Positions 1 to 8,004 of a stretch of DNA of 64,000 bases are shown piece by piece. Source of the stretch: Pseudoalteromonas umbrosa (GTDB lineage Bacteria; Pseudomonadota; Gammaproteobacteria; Enterobacterales; Alteromonadaceae). Position numbers and translations under genes: made by a program. The DNA lies in assembly GCF_030125375.1 (NCBI RefSeq), contig NZ_JASJUU010000004.1:124001-188000 (forward strand), written 5' to 3'. Under the pieces are notes generated by a model, which saw only the letters and a list, made by a program, of their open reading frames with translations, did not search any database and was not told the DNA's origin. The number at the start of each line of letters is the position of its first letter. The first letter of the stretch is position 1.

Positions 1-1197
1 GCCGTATCACTACAGCCAAACTCAGGTGCACAAGGCGAGTACGCGGGTCTTATCGCGATTCGTAAATACCATGAATCACGTGGCGACGCGCACCGTAATG
101 TCTGTTTGATCCCAAGCTCTGCGCACGGTACTAACCCTGCGTCTGCGCAAATGGCCAGCATGAAAGTTGTGGTTGTTGGCTGTGATGATAAAGGTAACAT
201 TGACCTTGACGACTTACGTGCAAAAGCAGAAGAAGTGTCTGAGAACCTATCTTGTATCATGGTTACTTACCCGTCTACACACGGTGTATACGAAGAGACT
301 ATCCGTGAAGTATGTGACATCGTTCACCAGCACGGCGGTCAAGTATACATGGACGGCGCGAATATGAACGCGCAAGTAGGTGTGACAAGCCCAGGCTTCA
401 TCGGCTCTGACGTATCGCACTTAAACCTACACAAAACATTCTGTATCCCACACGGTGGTGGCGGTCCTGGTGTTGGTCCTATCGGTGTTAAATCGCACCT
501 TGCGCCATTTATGCCTAACCACAGCATCATCAATGTTGCGGGTACAACAGAAGGCAATGGCGCGGTATCTGCTGCACCTTACGGCTCAGCGGCGATTTTA
601 CCTATCTCATGGGCATACATCGCGATGATGGGCAGCGAAGGTCTTAAGCAAGCGACTGAAATTGCGATTGTTAACGCGAACTACCTAACGGCGAAACTAG
701 CGGACCACTACCCAGTGCTATATCGCGGCCGTAACGACCGTGTTGCGCACGAGTGTATCGTTGACTTACGTCCACTTAAAGATGCGTCTGGCATCACTGA
801 AATGGACGTGGCGAAGCGTCTTATGGACTACGGCTTCCACGCACCAACAATGTCATTCCCAGTTGCTGGCACACTGATGATCGAGCCTACTGAGTCTGAG
901 TCTAAAGTTGAAATCGATCGCTTTATCGAAGCGATGATCTCAATTCGTAAAGAGATTGCAAAGGTTGAGTCTGGTGAGTGGTCTATTGAGAATAACCCAC
1001 TTGTATTTGCACCGCACACACAAGCTGACGTATTAGGAAACGAGTGGGAGCGCGCATATGACCGTTTTTACGCGGCATTCCCAGTACCGGCTGTAGCAAA
1101 AGACAAGTTCTGGCCAACGGTAACCCGTATCGATGACGTATACGGTGACCGTAACCTAATCTGTTCATGTCCAGCCGTTGAGACATATGCAGAGTAA
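1..1197 (+). CDS. gcvP: Glycine dehydrogenase (decarboxylating), P-protein, C-terminal part
   Basis: This is the 3' part of the PLP-dependent P-protein of the glycine cleavage system, which decarboxylates glycine and passes the aminomethyl group to the lipoyl H-protein. The frame is open from base 1, so the start lies outside the window; 398 codons remain of a protein usually near 960 residues. The family signatures LQPNSGAQGEYAGL (bases 12-53), SAHGTNPASAQM and NLHKTFCIPHGGGGPG are present; the PLP-binding lysine of the last is codon 433-435. The usual upstream partners gcvT and gcvH would be to the left. A strong terminator follows the stop. Confidence 0.97.
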   Translation, partial: AVSLQPNSGAQGEYAGLIAIRKYHESRGDAHRNVCLIPSSAHGTNPASAQMASMKVVVVGCDDKGNIDLDDLRAKAEEVSENLSCIMVTYPSTHGVYEETIREVCDIVHQHGGQVYMDGANMNAQVGVTSPGFIGSDVSHLNLHKTFCIPHGGGGPGVGPIGVKSHLAPFMPNHSIINVAGTTEGNGAVSAAPYGSAAILPISWAYIAMMGSEGLKQATEIAIVNANYLTAKLADHYPVLYRGRNDRVAHECIVDLRPLKDASGITEMDVAKRLMDYGFHAPTMSFPVAGTLMIEPTESESKVEIDRFIEAMISIRKEIAKVESGEWSIENNPLVFAPHTQADVLGNEWERAYDRFYAAFPVPAVAKDKFWPTVTRIDDVYGDRNLICSCPAVETYAE

Positions 1198-1243
1198 TTG
1201 ATATCTGATTGTCGGGAGAAATCCTGACATGGATTTTGATTTG

Positions 1244-1276
1244 AAAACCGCCTTAAGAGATTAAGGCGGTTTTTTT
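1244..1276 (+). terminator. Rho-independent terminator of gcvP
   Basis: A 12-bp perfect stem AAAACCGCCTTA / TAAGGCGGTTTT with a short loop is followed by a T run, 46 bases after the gcvP stop. Confidence 0.92.
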
Positions 1277-1289
1277 GTGGGTGGGTTTT

Positions 1290-1490
1290 GGTTTCAGTTG
1301 CAATCTCGCCCTCGTCATCCTGACGGAGGTCAGTATCCATGTCTATTAGGGTTATCAGGTTAACAACAGTTATGGTGTCGACAGCAGCCTTCAACTATAC
1401 ATTTTGTCGCGTTGGCGACGACAACCAAGGGACGGCTGCCGTTGGCCTCTCGGGTGCGACCTTCGCTCTGGACTCTCCCAGCGCTCTATT
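1290..1490. repeat. Intergenic repeat family, copy A
   Basis: It shares its modules in order with the copies near 2664 and 2973-3510: a GCAATCTCGCC lead, the palindromic core ATCCTGACGGAGGTCAG, a GACAGCAGCCTTCAACTA segment, and ACATTTTGTCGCGTTGGCGA followed by a GC-rich foldback ending CTCCCAGCG. No gene lies in it; short reading frames crossing it are not credible. It marks the left edge of the accessory block that runs to about 6.0 kb. Confidence 0.8.
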
Positions 1491-1538
1491 ATCTAGAGAT
1501 AAGTGAGTTTGTAATTCCTAGGAATTTTATAATAAAGA

Positions 1539-2123
1539 TTATTCTATAATAGTATTTCTCTCTTTTATTGAACAGTATGCCATTGTAATAAGTGCACCAA
1601 ATGTTAAAGCCCATAGTAAATAAGCGACTATAGGGTATAGATCATAAAAGAATTGAAAATCTATGTCGTAAATATTTCTTACAGTATTTTCTGCTAATGC
1701 TAGCAAGCAATTGAAAGCCGATAGTATGAAAAACCAGTGAAAAAAAGCATCAAAATCTGTTAATGAAACTTTACTTGAACCGAATAGTTTTTTTGATAAT
1801 TGTACCCTGAAAATAAAAACACAGACAGCAACAAGGTTAATGACGAACTGAAGTCCAAAAATAATAGTACCTTTACTCAGATAATCATTATTTTGAGCAA
1901 TTGGATCAATTAACTTAGTAAAGGTTATGTATTCTATCCCATTGATTACTACAAGGAATAGAGAGATGTGAGTTAAATTTATATCGTTGTTTTTTAAGCC
2001 AAAAATGAAACATACACTAAGAAGCATTAAGTATAAGGGAGCTACATATTGTGGTTCCCATAATTGAATAAAATACAGAGTAAAAGCTGAAATAATAAGC
2101 AAGATTATATTAAATGGTTTCAT
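1539..2123 (-). CDS. Small integral membrane protein of a repeat-flanked cassette
   Basis: This 194-residue protein has about six hydrophobic segments (roughly residues 3-20, 28-45, 50-68, 85-110, 128-145 and 160-185) with short polar links, and no motif I recognise. Its ATG overlaps the stop of the upstream 41-codon gene (ATGA), and that gene overlaps the HTH gene in the same way, so the three are probably translated together from one mRNA. The coding DNA is clearly AT-richer than gcvP. The cassette sits between copies of a dispersed repeat, which suggests it was acquired. Function unknown. Confidence 0.7.
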   Translation of the reverse strand: MKPFNIILLIISAFTLYFIQLWEPQYVAPLYLMLLSVCFIFGLKNNDINLTHISLFLVVINGIEYITFTKLIDPIAQNNDYLSKGTIIFGLQFVINLVAVCVFIFRVQLSKKLFGSSKVSLTDFDAFFHWFFILSAFNCLLALAENTVRNIYDIDFQFFYDLYPIVAYLLWALTFGALITMAYCSIKERNTIIE

Positions 2124-2245
2124 GGCTTTTTGCCTTTAAAATCATCAATACTTTTCACAGCTGATTGGGCTTTTGGCTTCGCTGGTCTGTAAGGACCTCT
2201 ACCACAAATCTTCTCACAGTCTTTTGGGTTTAATAGAGTTCTCAT
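2120..2245 (-). CDS. 41-residue basic peptide with a CEKIC motif
   Basis: This short gene fills the gap between the HTH gene and the membrane-protein gene, with ATGA overlaps at both ends (2242-2245 and 2120-2123). The translation begins MRTLLNPKDCEKICGRG, continues with a basic proline-rich PYRPAKPKAQ stretch, and ends IDDFKGKKP. Two Cys three residues apart (CEKIC) and many Lys/Arg are the visible traits. There is no signal peptide. The tight coupling at both ends is the main evidence that it is translated. It could be a peptide substrate, a modulator of the HTH protein or a metal-binding peptide; nothing decides between these. Confidence 0.6.
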   Translation of the reverse strand: MRTLLNPKDCEKICGRGPYRPAKPKAQSAVKSIDDFKGKKP

Positions 2246-2505
2246 TCTTCATCTCCCTTTATGATTGACTCTCCGGTCTTATTACCATTTACTTGTTCGC
2301 GAACAGCTTTGATTTGTCTAAACACTACACTTACGTCTACCTTACAGTAATATAACCAAAAAAATAAATCCCTTCCCCTAACCTTGATAACATTTAATTC
2401 ATAATCAATGATGGTTTTACTTTCTAAATTGAGTTTGGTTGCCATGTTTTTTTGCGCAATCCCTGCTTTTAGGCGCATAGCCTTTAAATCATCGCCATTA
2501 ATCAC
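2242..2505 (-). CDS. Small HTH (XRE-like) DNA-binding protein
   Basis: This 87-residue protein has an N-terminal helix-turn-helix of the Cro/XRE type: MINGDDLKAMRLKAGIAQ, then KNMATKLNLESKTIIDYE as turn and recognition helix, and a less conserved tail. An AAAAGGAGAAAAGG purine tract just before the ATG is a strong ribosome site. It is the first gene of a cassette with the 41-residue peptide and the membrane protein and probably regulates it. Such regulators often sit first in phage-like or plasmid-derived cassettes. Its target is not visible. Confidence 0.75.
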   Translation of the reverse strand: MINGDDLKAMRLKAGIAQKNMATKLNLESKTIIDYELNVIKVRGRDLFFWLYYCKVDVSVVFRQIKAVREQVNGNKTGESIIKGDEE

Positions 2506-2663
2506 ATCCTTTTCTCCTTTTAACGAAGTTTTTCAAATGTTAACATTTGGTTTTAAATTTGAAAGTGTTTTGTTCTTTTGGTCTGTGCTCAGCTGTAATT
2601 CCATCTTGGCGAATGTCAGGAGCCATTTTTGAGCTGTTAGTTTTAATCATGTATTTGCTGGTA

Positions 2664-2756
2664 ATAGCAGTCTCCAATTAAACATTTTGTCGCGTTGGCG
2701 ACGACAACCAAAGAGGGGCTGACGCTGGTCCCTCTCTGGACTCTCCCAGCGCCCCG
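2664..2756. repeat. Intergenic repeat family, copy B (core and GC-rich foldback)
   Basis: It carries the ACATTTTGTCGCGTTGGCGACGACAACC block, which can fold on itself, then GGGGCTGACGCTGG paired imperfectly with CCCAGCGCCCC. The same modules occur at 1398-1490 and 3340-3412. It continues directly into the 135-bp nested palindrome. Confidence 0.8.
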
Positions 2757-2891
2757 CTATCACGCTGTTTCTTCAAATAATCAATTGATGTGAACGTAAC
2801 CGCCACGAAGGCACATCCATGTGCCAACGTGGCTTGGCTCGCATCCATGCGATCGCATTACTCATCAATTGTTTATTTTCAGGCGTGATAG
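2757..2891. repeat. 135-bp nested palindromic element
   Basis: The outer arms CTATCACGC (2757-2765) and GCGTGATAG (2883-2891) are perfect complements. Inside them TTCAAATAATCAATTGATG pairs imperfectly with CATCAATTGTTTATTTTCA. The core holds GCCACG-AA-GGCACAT-CC-ATGTGCC-AA-CGTGGC followed by CTCGCATCCATGCGA. The same core occurs at 3413-3510 without the right outer arm. No coding capacity. Confidence 0.85.
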
Positions 2892-2972
2892 AAGGGGGAG
2901 TGGAGTTGTCTGTAGTTTGTTTGCTTGAGGTGGAATATCAAAGGCTCTCGCTTCTGTAGTTAAGAGATGCTG

Positions 2973-3297
2973 GGTTCAGCTGCAATCTCGCCTTCGTCAT
3001 CCTAACGGAGGTCAGGATCCATTTTGCAGAGGTGTTAGGTTCAGCTGCAATCGCACCATCGTCATCCTGACGAAGGTCAGGATCCATTTTGCAGAGATGC
3101 TGGGTTCAGCTGCAATCTCGCCTTCGTCATCCTAACGGAGGTCAGGATCCATTTTGCAGAGGTGTTAGGTTCAGCTGCAATCTCACCTTCGTCGTCCTGA
3201 TGAACGTCAGGATCCATTTTGCAAAGGTGTTAGGTTCAGCTGCAATCTCGCCTTCGTCATCCTGACGAACGTCAGGAACCATGTTTATTAGGACTAG
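2973..3297. repeat. Five tandem 65-bp repeats
   Basis: GGTTCAGCTGCAAT recurs at 2973, 3038, 3103, 3168 and 3233, exactly 65 bases apart. Each unit holds the palindrome ATCCTGACG-N-CGTCAGGAT or a close variant, then CCATTTTGCA in the first four. Units 1 and 3 look identical while unit 2 differs, so a 130-bp dimer was probably copied. The last unit runs into the downstream module of the family. There is no leader, cas gene or unique spacer, so this is not CRISPR. Confidence 0.9.
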
Positions 3298-3510
3298 CAG
3301 TTTAGTAACAGTGTGGGTTTGGACAGCAGCCTTCAACTAAACATTTTGTCGCGTTGGCGACGGCAACCAAAGAGGGGCTGACGCTGGCCCCTCTTTGGAC
3401 GCTCCCAGCGCCCCGCTATCACGCTCATCTTCAAATAAGCCTTAACCGCTACGAAGGCACATCCATGTGCCAGCGTGGCTTGGCTCGCATCCATGCGAGC
3501 GCATTACTCT
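3298..3510. repeat. Intergenic repeat family, copy C with incomplete palindrome
   Basis: It contains GGACAGCAGCCTTCAACTAAACATTTTG, the GTCGCGTTGGCGACG foldback, the GGGGCTGACGCTGG block and the CTATCACGC left arm. The GGCACATCCATGTGCC and CTCGCATCCATGCGAG hairpins follow. The right outer arm seen at 2883-2891 is missing. The remaining bases to the HNH gene (3511-3759) are AT-rich and I see nothing specific in them. Confidence 0.8.
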
Positions 3511-3759
3511 TCTTTAGATTTTTATAATTGGTAATAATTTTAAGAAGGCTTTATAGCTTTCCAACATCTTTAATTGGTGACCGGCTGTAAAGCTTGCTTT
3601 TAGAAATGAAGGTTAGTTAGTAAAGTATTATAAAAATTAACGATTTTATTTGTGAGTAGCAAGGTTTTAAATTTGATTGGTTAATGTAATTTTTAGCGTT
3701 TTATGTCAGAGTTAACTTAAGTCTAAGTAGAATTAAGTTATTTATTAAAGGATTAGCAT

Positions 3760-4650
3760 ATGCCGTTATTCGACAATAAACAGTTACAATATTTCGGAGC
3801 TAGTGCTGGCGCCTATTCACCAGTTACAGTAAGAGAAGCAACGGGAGATAAGTCAGTAACAGTTGATAAGTTCGAAAAAAAAGTACTGGAGACATGTTAT
3901 CCATTAGATAGTTTTACTCGAGCTGGCGGTGCCCTGCCTGACGGAAAAGCAACTCATGTAACTTTCAAGCATCTTGTAGGCACAGAAGTTTTCGAACACG
4001 ATCTAGCAATAAAATATCCTAAAGCTAATAAAAATGAACTAAGACTTTATTTTAATAGAAATAGTGAGTTCTATCCTTCCTCTGAGGATGTCTGGTTTAT
4101 ATTTAGTAGGTTTGACGAAAATATACCGTATATAGGTTTTATGAATGCCACGGCATGGAATAAAATAGGACAAGAAAAAAGCCCTCAAGATATCTTTGAG
4201 CACGATTATTCTTTTGATGAAGAAGATGAACAATATCAAAAAAGTATTGCATCACCAGAAGAACCAAAAGGGTCCAGTATATCAACAATTGTGCGGTATA
4301 ATCGAAACCCAAAGTTGGCCCGTGAAGCTATTTCTAGAGCTCGTTATATTTGTGAATATGATAAAAATCATACAACATTTATTTCAGGCACTACTAAAAA
4401 TAATTTCTTAGAAGCTCACCATTTGCTACCTGTATCTGAAGAGAGTAGTGAGTTGTTTAAAGTAAACTTAGATGTTTTAGAGAACATAATAGCTCTATGT
4501 CCTAATTGTCATAGAGCTATTCACTATGGAGACCAAGAAACTAAGTTCAAGCTTTTAGAAAAGTTATTTAATAATCGAAAAGAAAACTTGGCTCAGAAGG
4601 GAATAAGATTAAATTTTGAGACACTTTTACAAATCTACAGTGTAAAATAA
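3760..4650 (+). CDS. HNH endonuclease, probable type II restriction enzyme
   Basis: This 296-residue protein carries a C-terminal HNH nuclease domain (about residues 195-256): Cys199, EAHH at 219-222, ENIIALCPNCHRAIH at 241-255 with a CxxC metal-knuckle pair and catalytic His. The N-terminal 170 residues (VWFIFSRFDENIPYIGF) are unlike anything I can name and would be the DNA-recognition part. It converges on a cytosine-5 methyltransferase gene 35 bases away, the usual sign of a type II restriction-modification pair. AAAGGATTAGCAT before the ATG fits a ribosome site. Both genes are AT-rich, consistent with transfer. The recognition sequence cannot be read. Confidence 0.8.
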   Translation: MPLFDNKQLQYFGASAGAYSPVTVREATGDKSVTVDKFEKKVLETCYPLDSFTRAGGALPDGKATHVTFKHLVGTEVFEHDLAIKYPKANKNELRLYFNRNSEFYPSSEDVWFIFSRFDENIPYIGFMNATAWNKIGQEKSPQDIFEHDYSFDEEDEQYQKSIASPEEPKGSSISTIVRYNRNPKLAREAISRARYICEYDKNHTTFISGTTKNNFLEAHHLLPVSEESSELFKVNLDVLENIIALCPNCHRAIHYGDQETKFKLLEKLFNNRKENLAQKGIRLNFETLLQIYSVK

Positions 4651-4685
4651 GTTAGTAAAAGTGTACGTAATATAATCTATATTCC

Positions 4686-5951
4686 TCATTTAACTTTCAA
4701 GTATTCAGATATATTCTCAGATATTGACTGTACTATAGGTACAACGACTGAATTTCCAAGCTGTTTATAAGTAGGTGTTTTACTGTGGGGTAGCCAAAAA
4801 TTTTTTGGGTACCCAAACAGATTTGCACATTCTCGTTTTGTAAGTTTCCGAGGGTTCATACCTTCTCTCTGAGGAGGTACAAGACATTCTTTTCCATCTT
4901 TACCATATCTCGCGACAATAGTATTTGAAGGCTTATTCAAATCAGCCATATGTGCTGTAAACCCAGTACCTCTATCAATATTTCTCTTTGTTCTATTTAT
5001 ATGACCCTGCCATAGCTTGTCTGAAATCGTATATTCCTCAAGTTCATCAAAGCTAAGCTCTTCCAGAGCTTCTTTTAAAGGTATAGGTTGCCCGTCAAAG
5101 TTGGGAAAATTGAATTCTCCCTTAAGTTTGTATATATCTTTTCTAATACAAACCATGAAACATCGTTTTCGGCTTTGTGCAACCACTGTATCTGAGTTAA
5201 TTATTGAGAAATGGAAAGTGTAACTTTGCTTATCGTTATTGCCCCCCGACAGGTTTTCCATCGTTTCTCTAATAACCTTAAATGTTTCTCCTTTATTATG
5301 CGAAATGATATTTCGCACATTTTCCATAAAAATAATTTTTGGTTGCTTTACGTATGCAATTCTAGCAATTGAGTGAAATAAGGTACCCTGAGTGCTACAG
5401 TCAAAACCATGGTTATGACCCAAAGAAGAGCGAGCTGAGACGCCTGCAAGACTAAATGGTTGGCATGGAAAACCTCCAGCTAAAACATCATGGTCCGGTA
5501 TTAAATTACTCAAAAGCGTGTCTTCAATCTCTTCTCCAGTGAATTGGTTAATATCACCAAAAGGAAACTTTCCATGATTCTTAAAATATGTTTGTTTAGC
5601 AGACTTATCCCACTCACTTGAAAACAAGCACTTCCCCCCAGTGTTTTGAAGTGCCAATTTAAATCCACCTATACCTGCGAAGAGATCTATAAATGAGAAA
5701 TCATTTTTTATTGACGGGAAAAGGATATTACTAAGTAATGAATCTAGGGTTGTGTCATGTAAGGCGCAAAAATCATTAACCTCACTTCTCCATAATGTTA
5801 TCAATTCTATGCTTCTTAGCTTGAAATTTATCTCAGGTGTATGAAGCCAATGAGAAATACAAGCTAAGAGCTCATCTTCTTGCTTTAATAAAGGAAAAGT
5901 TGCAACTGTTTTATCATAGATACTGCGAATTAAATCTTCATACATGCTCAT
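4686..5951 (-). CDS. DNA (cytosine-5-)-methyltransferase
   Basis: This 421-residue C5 methylase has its motifs in order: motif I FIDLFAGIGGFKLAL (87-101), motif IV GGFPCQPFSLAG (159-170, catalytic Cys in PCQ), motif VI MENVRN (209-214), motif VIII QSRKRCFMVC (259-268), a target-recognition region about 275-370, and motif X GNSVVVP (399-405). An 85-residue extension precedes motif I, longer than in minimal enzymes. It protects host DNA against the convergent HNH nuclease and may also block incoming DNA restriction. All catalytic motifs look intact, so it should be active. Confidence 0.93.
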   Translation of the reverse strand: MSMYEDLIRSIYDKTVATFPLLKQEDELLACISHWLHTPEINFKLRSIELITLWRSEVNDFCALHDTTLDSLLSNILFPSIKNDFSFIDLFAGIGGFKLALQNTGGKCLFSSEWDKSAKQTYFKNHGKFPFGDINQFTGEEIEDTLLSNLIPDHDVLAGGFPCQPFSLAGVSARSSLGHNHGFDCSTQGTLFHSIARIAYVKQPKIIFMENVRNIISHNKGETFKVIRETMENLSGGNNDKQSYTFHFSIINSDTVVAQSRKRCFMVCIRKDIYKLKGEFNFPNFDGQPIPLKEALEELSFDELEEYTISDKLWQGHINRTKRNIDRGTGFTAHMADLNKPSNTIVARYGKDGKECLVPPQREGMNPRKLTKRECANLFGYPKNFWLPHSKTPTYKQLGNSVVVPIVQSISENISEYLKVK

Positions 5952-6172
5952 TCTTCAAAGCCGATTACTGTGTTTTTATACATGAACAATTTTAGATTAT
6001 TTCGAATGCAGTTGTAAGGGAAAGTGTGAAAATAAAAATTTAATCTAATGAGCAGTGGTAGGAGTCAAAGGGGAAGAGTAGCTTTTCTCCACTTCTAATC
6101 AATCCCCCCCCATACAGCCCTTGAAAAACACCATATATACTTACCCTATTACCATCCAACCCCCCCCATTTA

Positions 6173-7207
6173 ATGTATCATCCTGATATCAACCATTTAG
6201 CACAGCTATTCATGTCAAAATTAACTGCGAAGCAGAACATCAATGCAATAGTGACGGCGATAAAAGCCGAAGAGGCATCGCTTAGGGCGCGTTACCCTAT
6301 TCTTAAGTGGCAAAACGGTATTGCCATGGTCATTTTGCTGTTGTCATTGTGTTCATTCATTGGCGTTGCGACGCTGTATTATGTTGCGGCGATACCTGCG
6401 TGGGTGTGTATTATTTTAGTGGCTTTGATCACCTCTATTGCGCATGAGCTTGAGCATGATTTGCTCCACAAGCAGTATTTTAGCCAGCGCCCGTTTGTAC
6501 ATAATTTTATGATGTTAAGTGTGTGGTTGATGCGGCCAAATACGGTGAACCCTTGGTATCGCAGGAAGATACATCTGCACCATCATAAAGTGTCTGGTAC
6601 TTCGCAGGATTTAGAAGAGCGTTTGGTGGGCAATGGCATTCAATCGCCTTTTTTACGGGCTGTGGTTATCCTCGATGCCCTGTTAGGGCTGCTTATAAAT
6701 TCAAAGCGCTTTAGTAAAGAAATTCGTGGCTTTAAGTTTTTTCGAGTCTTTAATGCTGGCGCGCCGTTAGCAATTGCTTACTTTGGTATTTTGTATGGGG
6801 TGCTAACTTATTATGCGCTGCAATTTGTAATGCCATTCACATTGCCTGCATGGGGGGGGGAGTTTCTGGCGGTGGCTGAGTTTTTAATGGTGGTATTGAT
6901 TGTGCCCAATATGCTCCGCTCAGCGTCATTGAATTTGATCACTTCTTCTATGCATTATTATGGTGGTGTGACGAATGTATTAGAGCAAACCCATGTGATC
7001 ACTAGCCGCTGGTTTTTACCTTTTCAATTATTTTGCTTTGATTTTGGTCGCACTCATACCATTCACCATTTTGTGCCAAATCAGCCCTTTTATATTCGAC
7101 AAGTGATCAGTCAAAAAATACGCCCAGTGATGGCAAAACATGGTGTACGCTTTGATGATTTACATAGTTTAAGGCATGCAAATAGGTATTTGGCGAAGAA
7201 GGAGTGA
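6173..7207 (+). CDS. Membrane fatty-acid desaturase family protein
   Basis: This 344-residue integral membrane protein has the three histidine clusters of the di-iron desaturase/hydroxylase family: HELEHDLLH (91-99), HLHHH (134-138) and HTIHHF near residue 297. Hydrophobic segments lie around 48-90, 106-120, 188-215 and 230-250. It would introduce a double bond or hydroxyl into an acyl chain at the inner membrane. No clear ribosome site precedes the first ATG, which follows a C tract; an ATG at codon 14 is an alternative. The following thioesterase gene also acts on acyl groups but is 159 bases away. Confidence 0.8.
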   Translation: MYHPDINHLAQLFMSKLTAKQNINAIVTAIKAEEASLRARYPILKWQNGIAMVILLLSLCSFIGVATLYYVAAIPAWVCIILVALITSIAHELEHDLLHKQYFSQRPFVHNFMMLSVWLMRPNTVNPWYRRKIHLHHHKVSGTSQDLEERLVGNGIQSPFLRAVVILDALLGLLINSKRFSKEIRGFKFFRVFNAGAPLAIAYFGILYGVLTYYALQFVMPFTLPAWGGEFLAVAEFLMVVLIVPNMLRSASLNLITSSMHYYGGVTNVLEQTHVITSRWFLPFQLFCFDFGRTHTIHHFVPNQPFYIRQVISQKIRPVMAKHGVRFDDLHSLRHANRYLAKKE

Positions 7208-7250
7208 GGGGATTGGGAATTCAGGTAGGCTATGGTTACAATGGCTTAAT

Positions 7251-7296
7251 TTACCTTGCGCAAAAGTAATCTTGCTCCGCAAGATGTATTTTGCAC
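7251..7296. repeat. Hairpin repeat, left copy
   Basis: The sequence ACCTTGCGCAAAAGTAATCTTGCTCCGCAAGATGTATTTTGCA closely matches 7954-8004 and can form a stem around its CTTGC / GCAAG parts. The two copies flank the thioesterase gene in the same orientation. Confidence 0.6.
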
Positions 7297-7366
7297 GAGC
7301 CCACCTTGCAGCTGGTACGATGAGTTGCTACTCTCGAATTAAATAATCATAATTTGAGGCAAGGTC

Positions 7367-7798
7367 ATGCAGGAGTTTTTCGAGAAGTTTGCAATTAACA
7401 CAAAAATTAATGTGGTTTGGGGCGAAATGGATGCGTTGGGGCATGTGAATAACGTGTCGTACTTCCGCTATTTTGAAACCGCAAGGATTGATTTTTTAAA
7501 GCAAACTGGCTTGCTCTCTATTTTATCTGAGCCCAGCCATAGTCCTGTTCTACGTGATACCTACGCGCAATACAAACGACCTGTTACTTTCCCTGACACT
7601 CTTTATATTGGCTCATACATTACTGACATCAAAGAAGACCGTTTTACTATGCGCTATGAAGCATTTAGTGAGTCACAGCGAGCAATCTGTACAACGGGGT
7701 ATGCCACAGTGGTGATGTTTAATATGAAAACAGGGCAAAAAGCGGCCATTCCGAATGATATGCTCGCGATTTTGAAGCAATATGAGATGGAACCTTAG
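7367..7798 (+). CDS. Hotdog-fold acyl-CoA thioesterase
   Basis: This 143-residue single hotdog domain belongs to the 4-hydroxybenzoyl-CoA thioesterase/YbgC group. The N-terminal motif WGEMDALGHVNNVSYFRYFE carries the catalytic Asp and the HVNN turn, and YAQYKRPVTFPDTLYI forms the following strands. It probably hydrolyses acyl-CoA in the cytoplasm. GAGGCAAGG four bases before the ATG is a good ribosome site. It stands between two copies of a hairpin repeat and follows a desaturase gene, which makes a lipid-related role plausible but unproven. Confidence 0.85.
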   Translation: MQEFFEKFAINTKINVVWGEMDALGHVNNVSYFRYFETARIDFLKQTGLLSILSEPSHSPVLRDTYAQYKRPVTFPDTLYIGSYITDIKEDRFTMRYEAFSESQRAICTTGYATVVMFNMKTGQKAAIPNDMLAILKQYEMEP

Positions 7799-7953
7799 GG
7801 AGCAGAATAATTCGCTCTCGCTGTTTTGTACATAGCGGCCACTTAAGGGGTAAAGAGCTATTTGTGAGATCAGAGCAATGAATATGGAAAAAGCATTTTT
7901 CTGGCCTTTGGGGTTATCGATAGCCGTATTTAGATTTTGTTTAAAATGGTTCA

Positions 7954-8004
7954 TTTCACCTTGCGCAAAGAGAATACCTTCGCTGCGCAAGGTGTATTTT
8001 GCAC
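7954..8004. repeat. Hairpin repeat, right copy
   Basis: CACCTTGCGCA and TGCGCAAGGTG form an 11-bp perfect stem around a short loop, followed by TATTTTGCA as in the copy at 7251-7296. It touches the 3' end of the convergent unknown gene and could serve as a terminator, but no clean T run follows. Confidence 0.65.

Noticed and set aside
1068..1394. 108-codon frame on the minus strand across the gcvP end and repeat copy A
   Set aside because: It is antisense to gcvP and continues through a terminator and a dispersed repeat; a similar spurious frame occurs in repeat copy C.
2973..3297. CRISPR array reading of the 65-bp tandem repeats
   Set aside because: Unit length is constant and nearly identical throughout; there are no unique spacers, no leader and no cas genes.
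3142..3336. 64-codon frame on the minus strand in the tandem repeats
   Set aside because: It arises from the repeat sequence itself, shows the same MKAAV start as the frame in copy A, and has no ribosome site.
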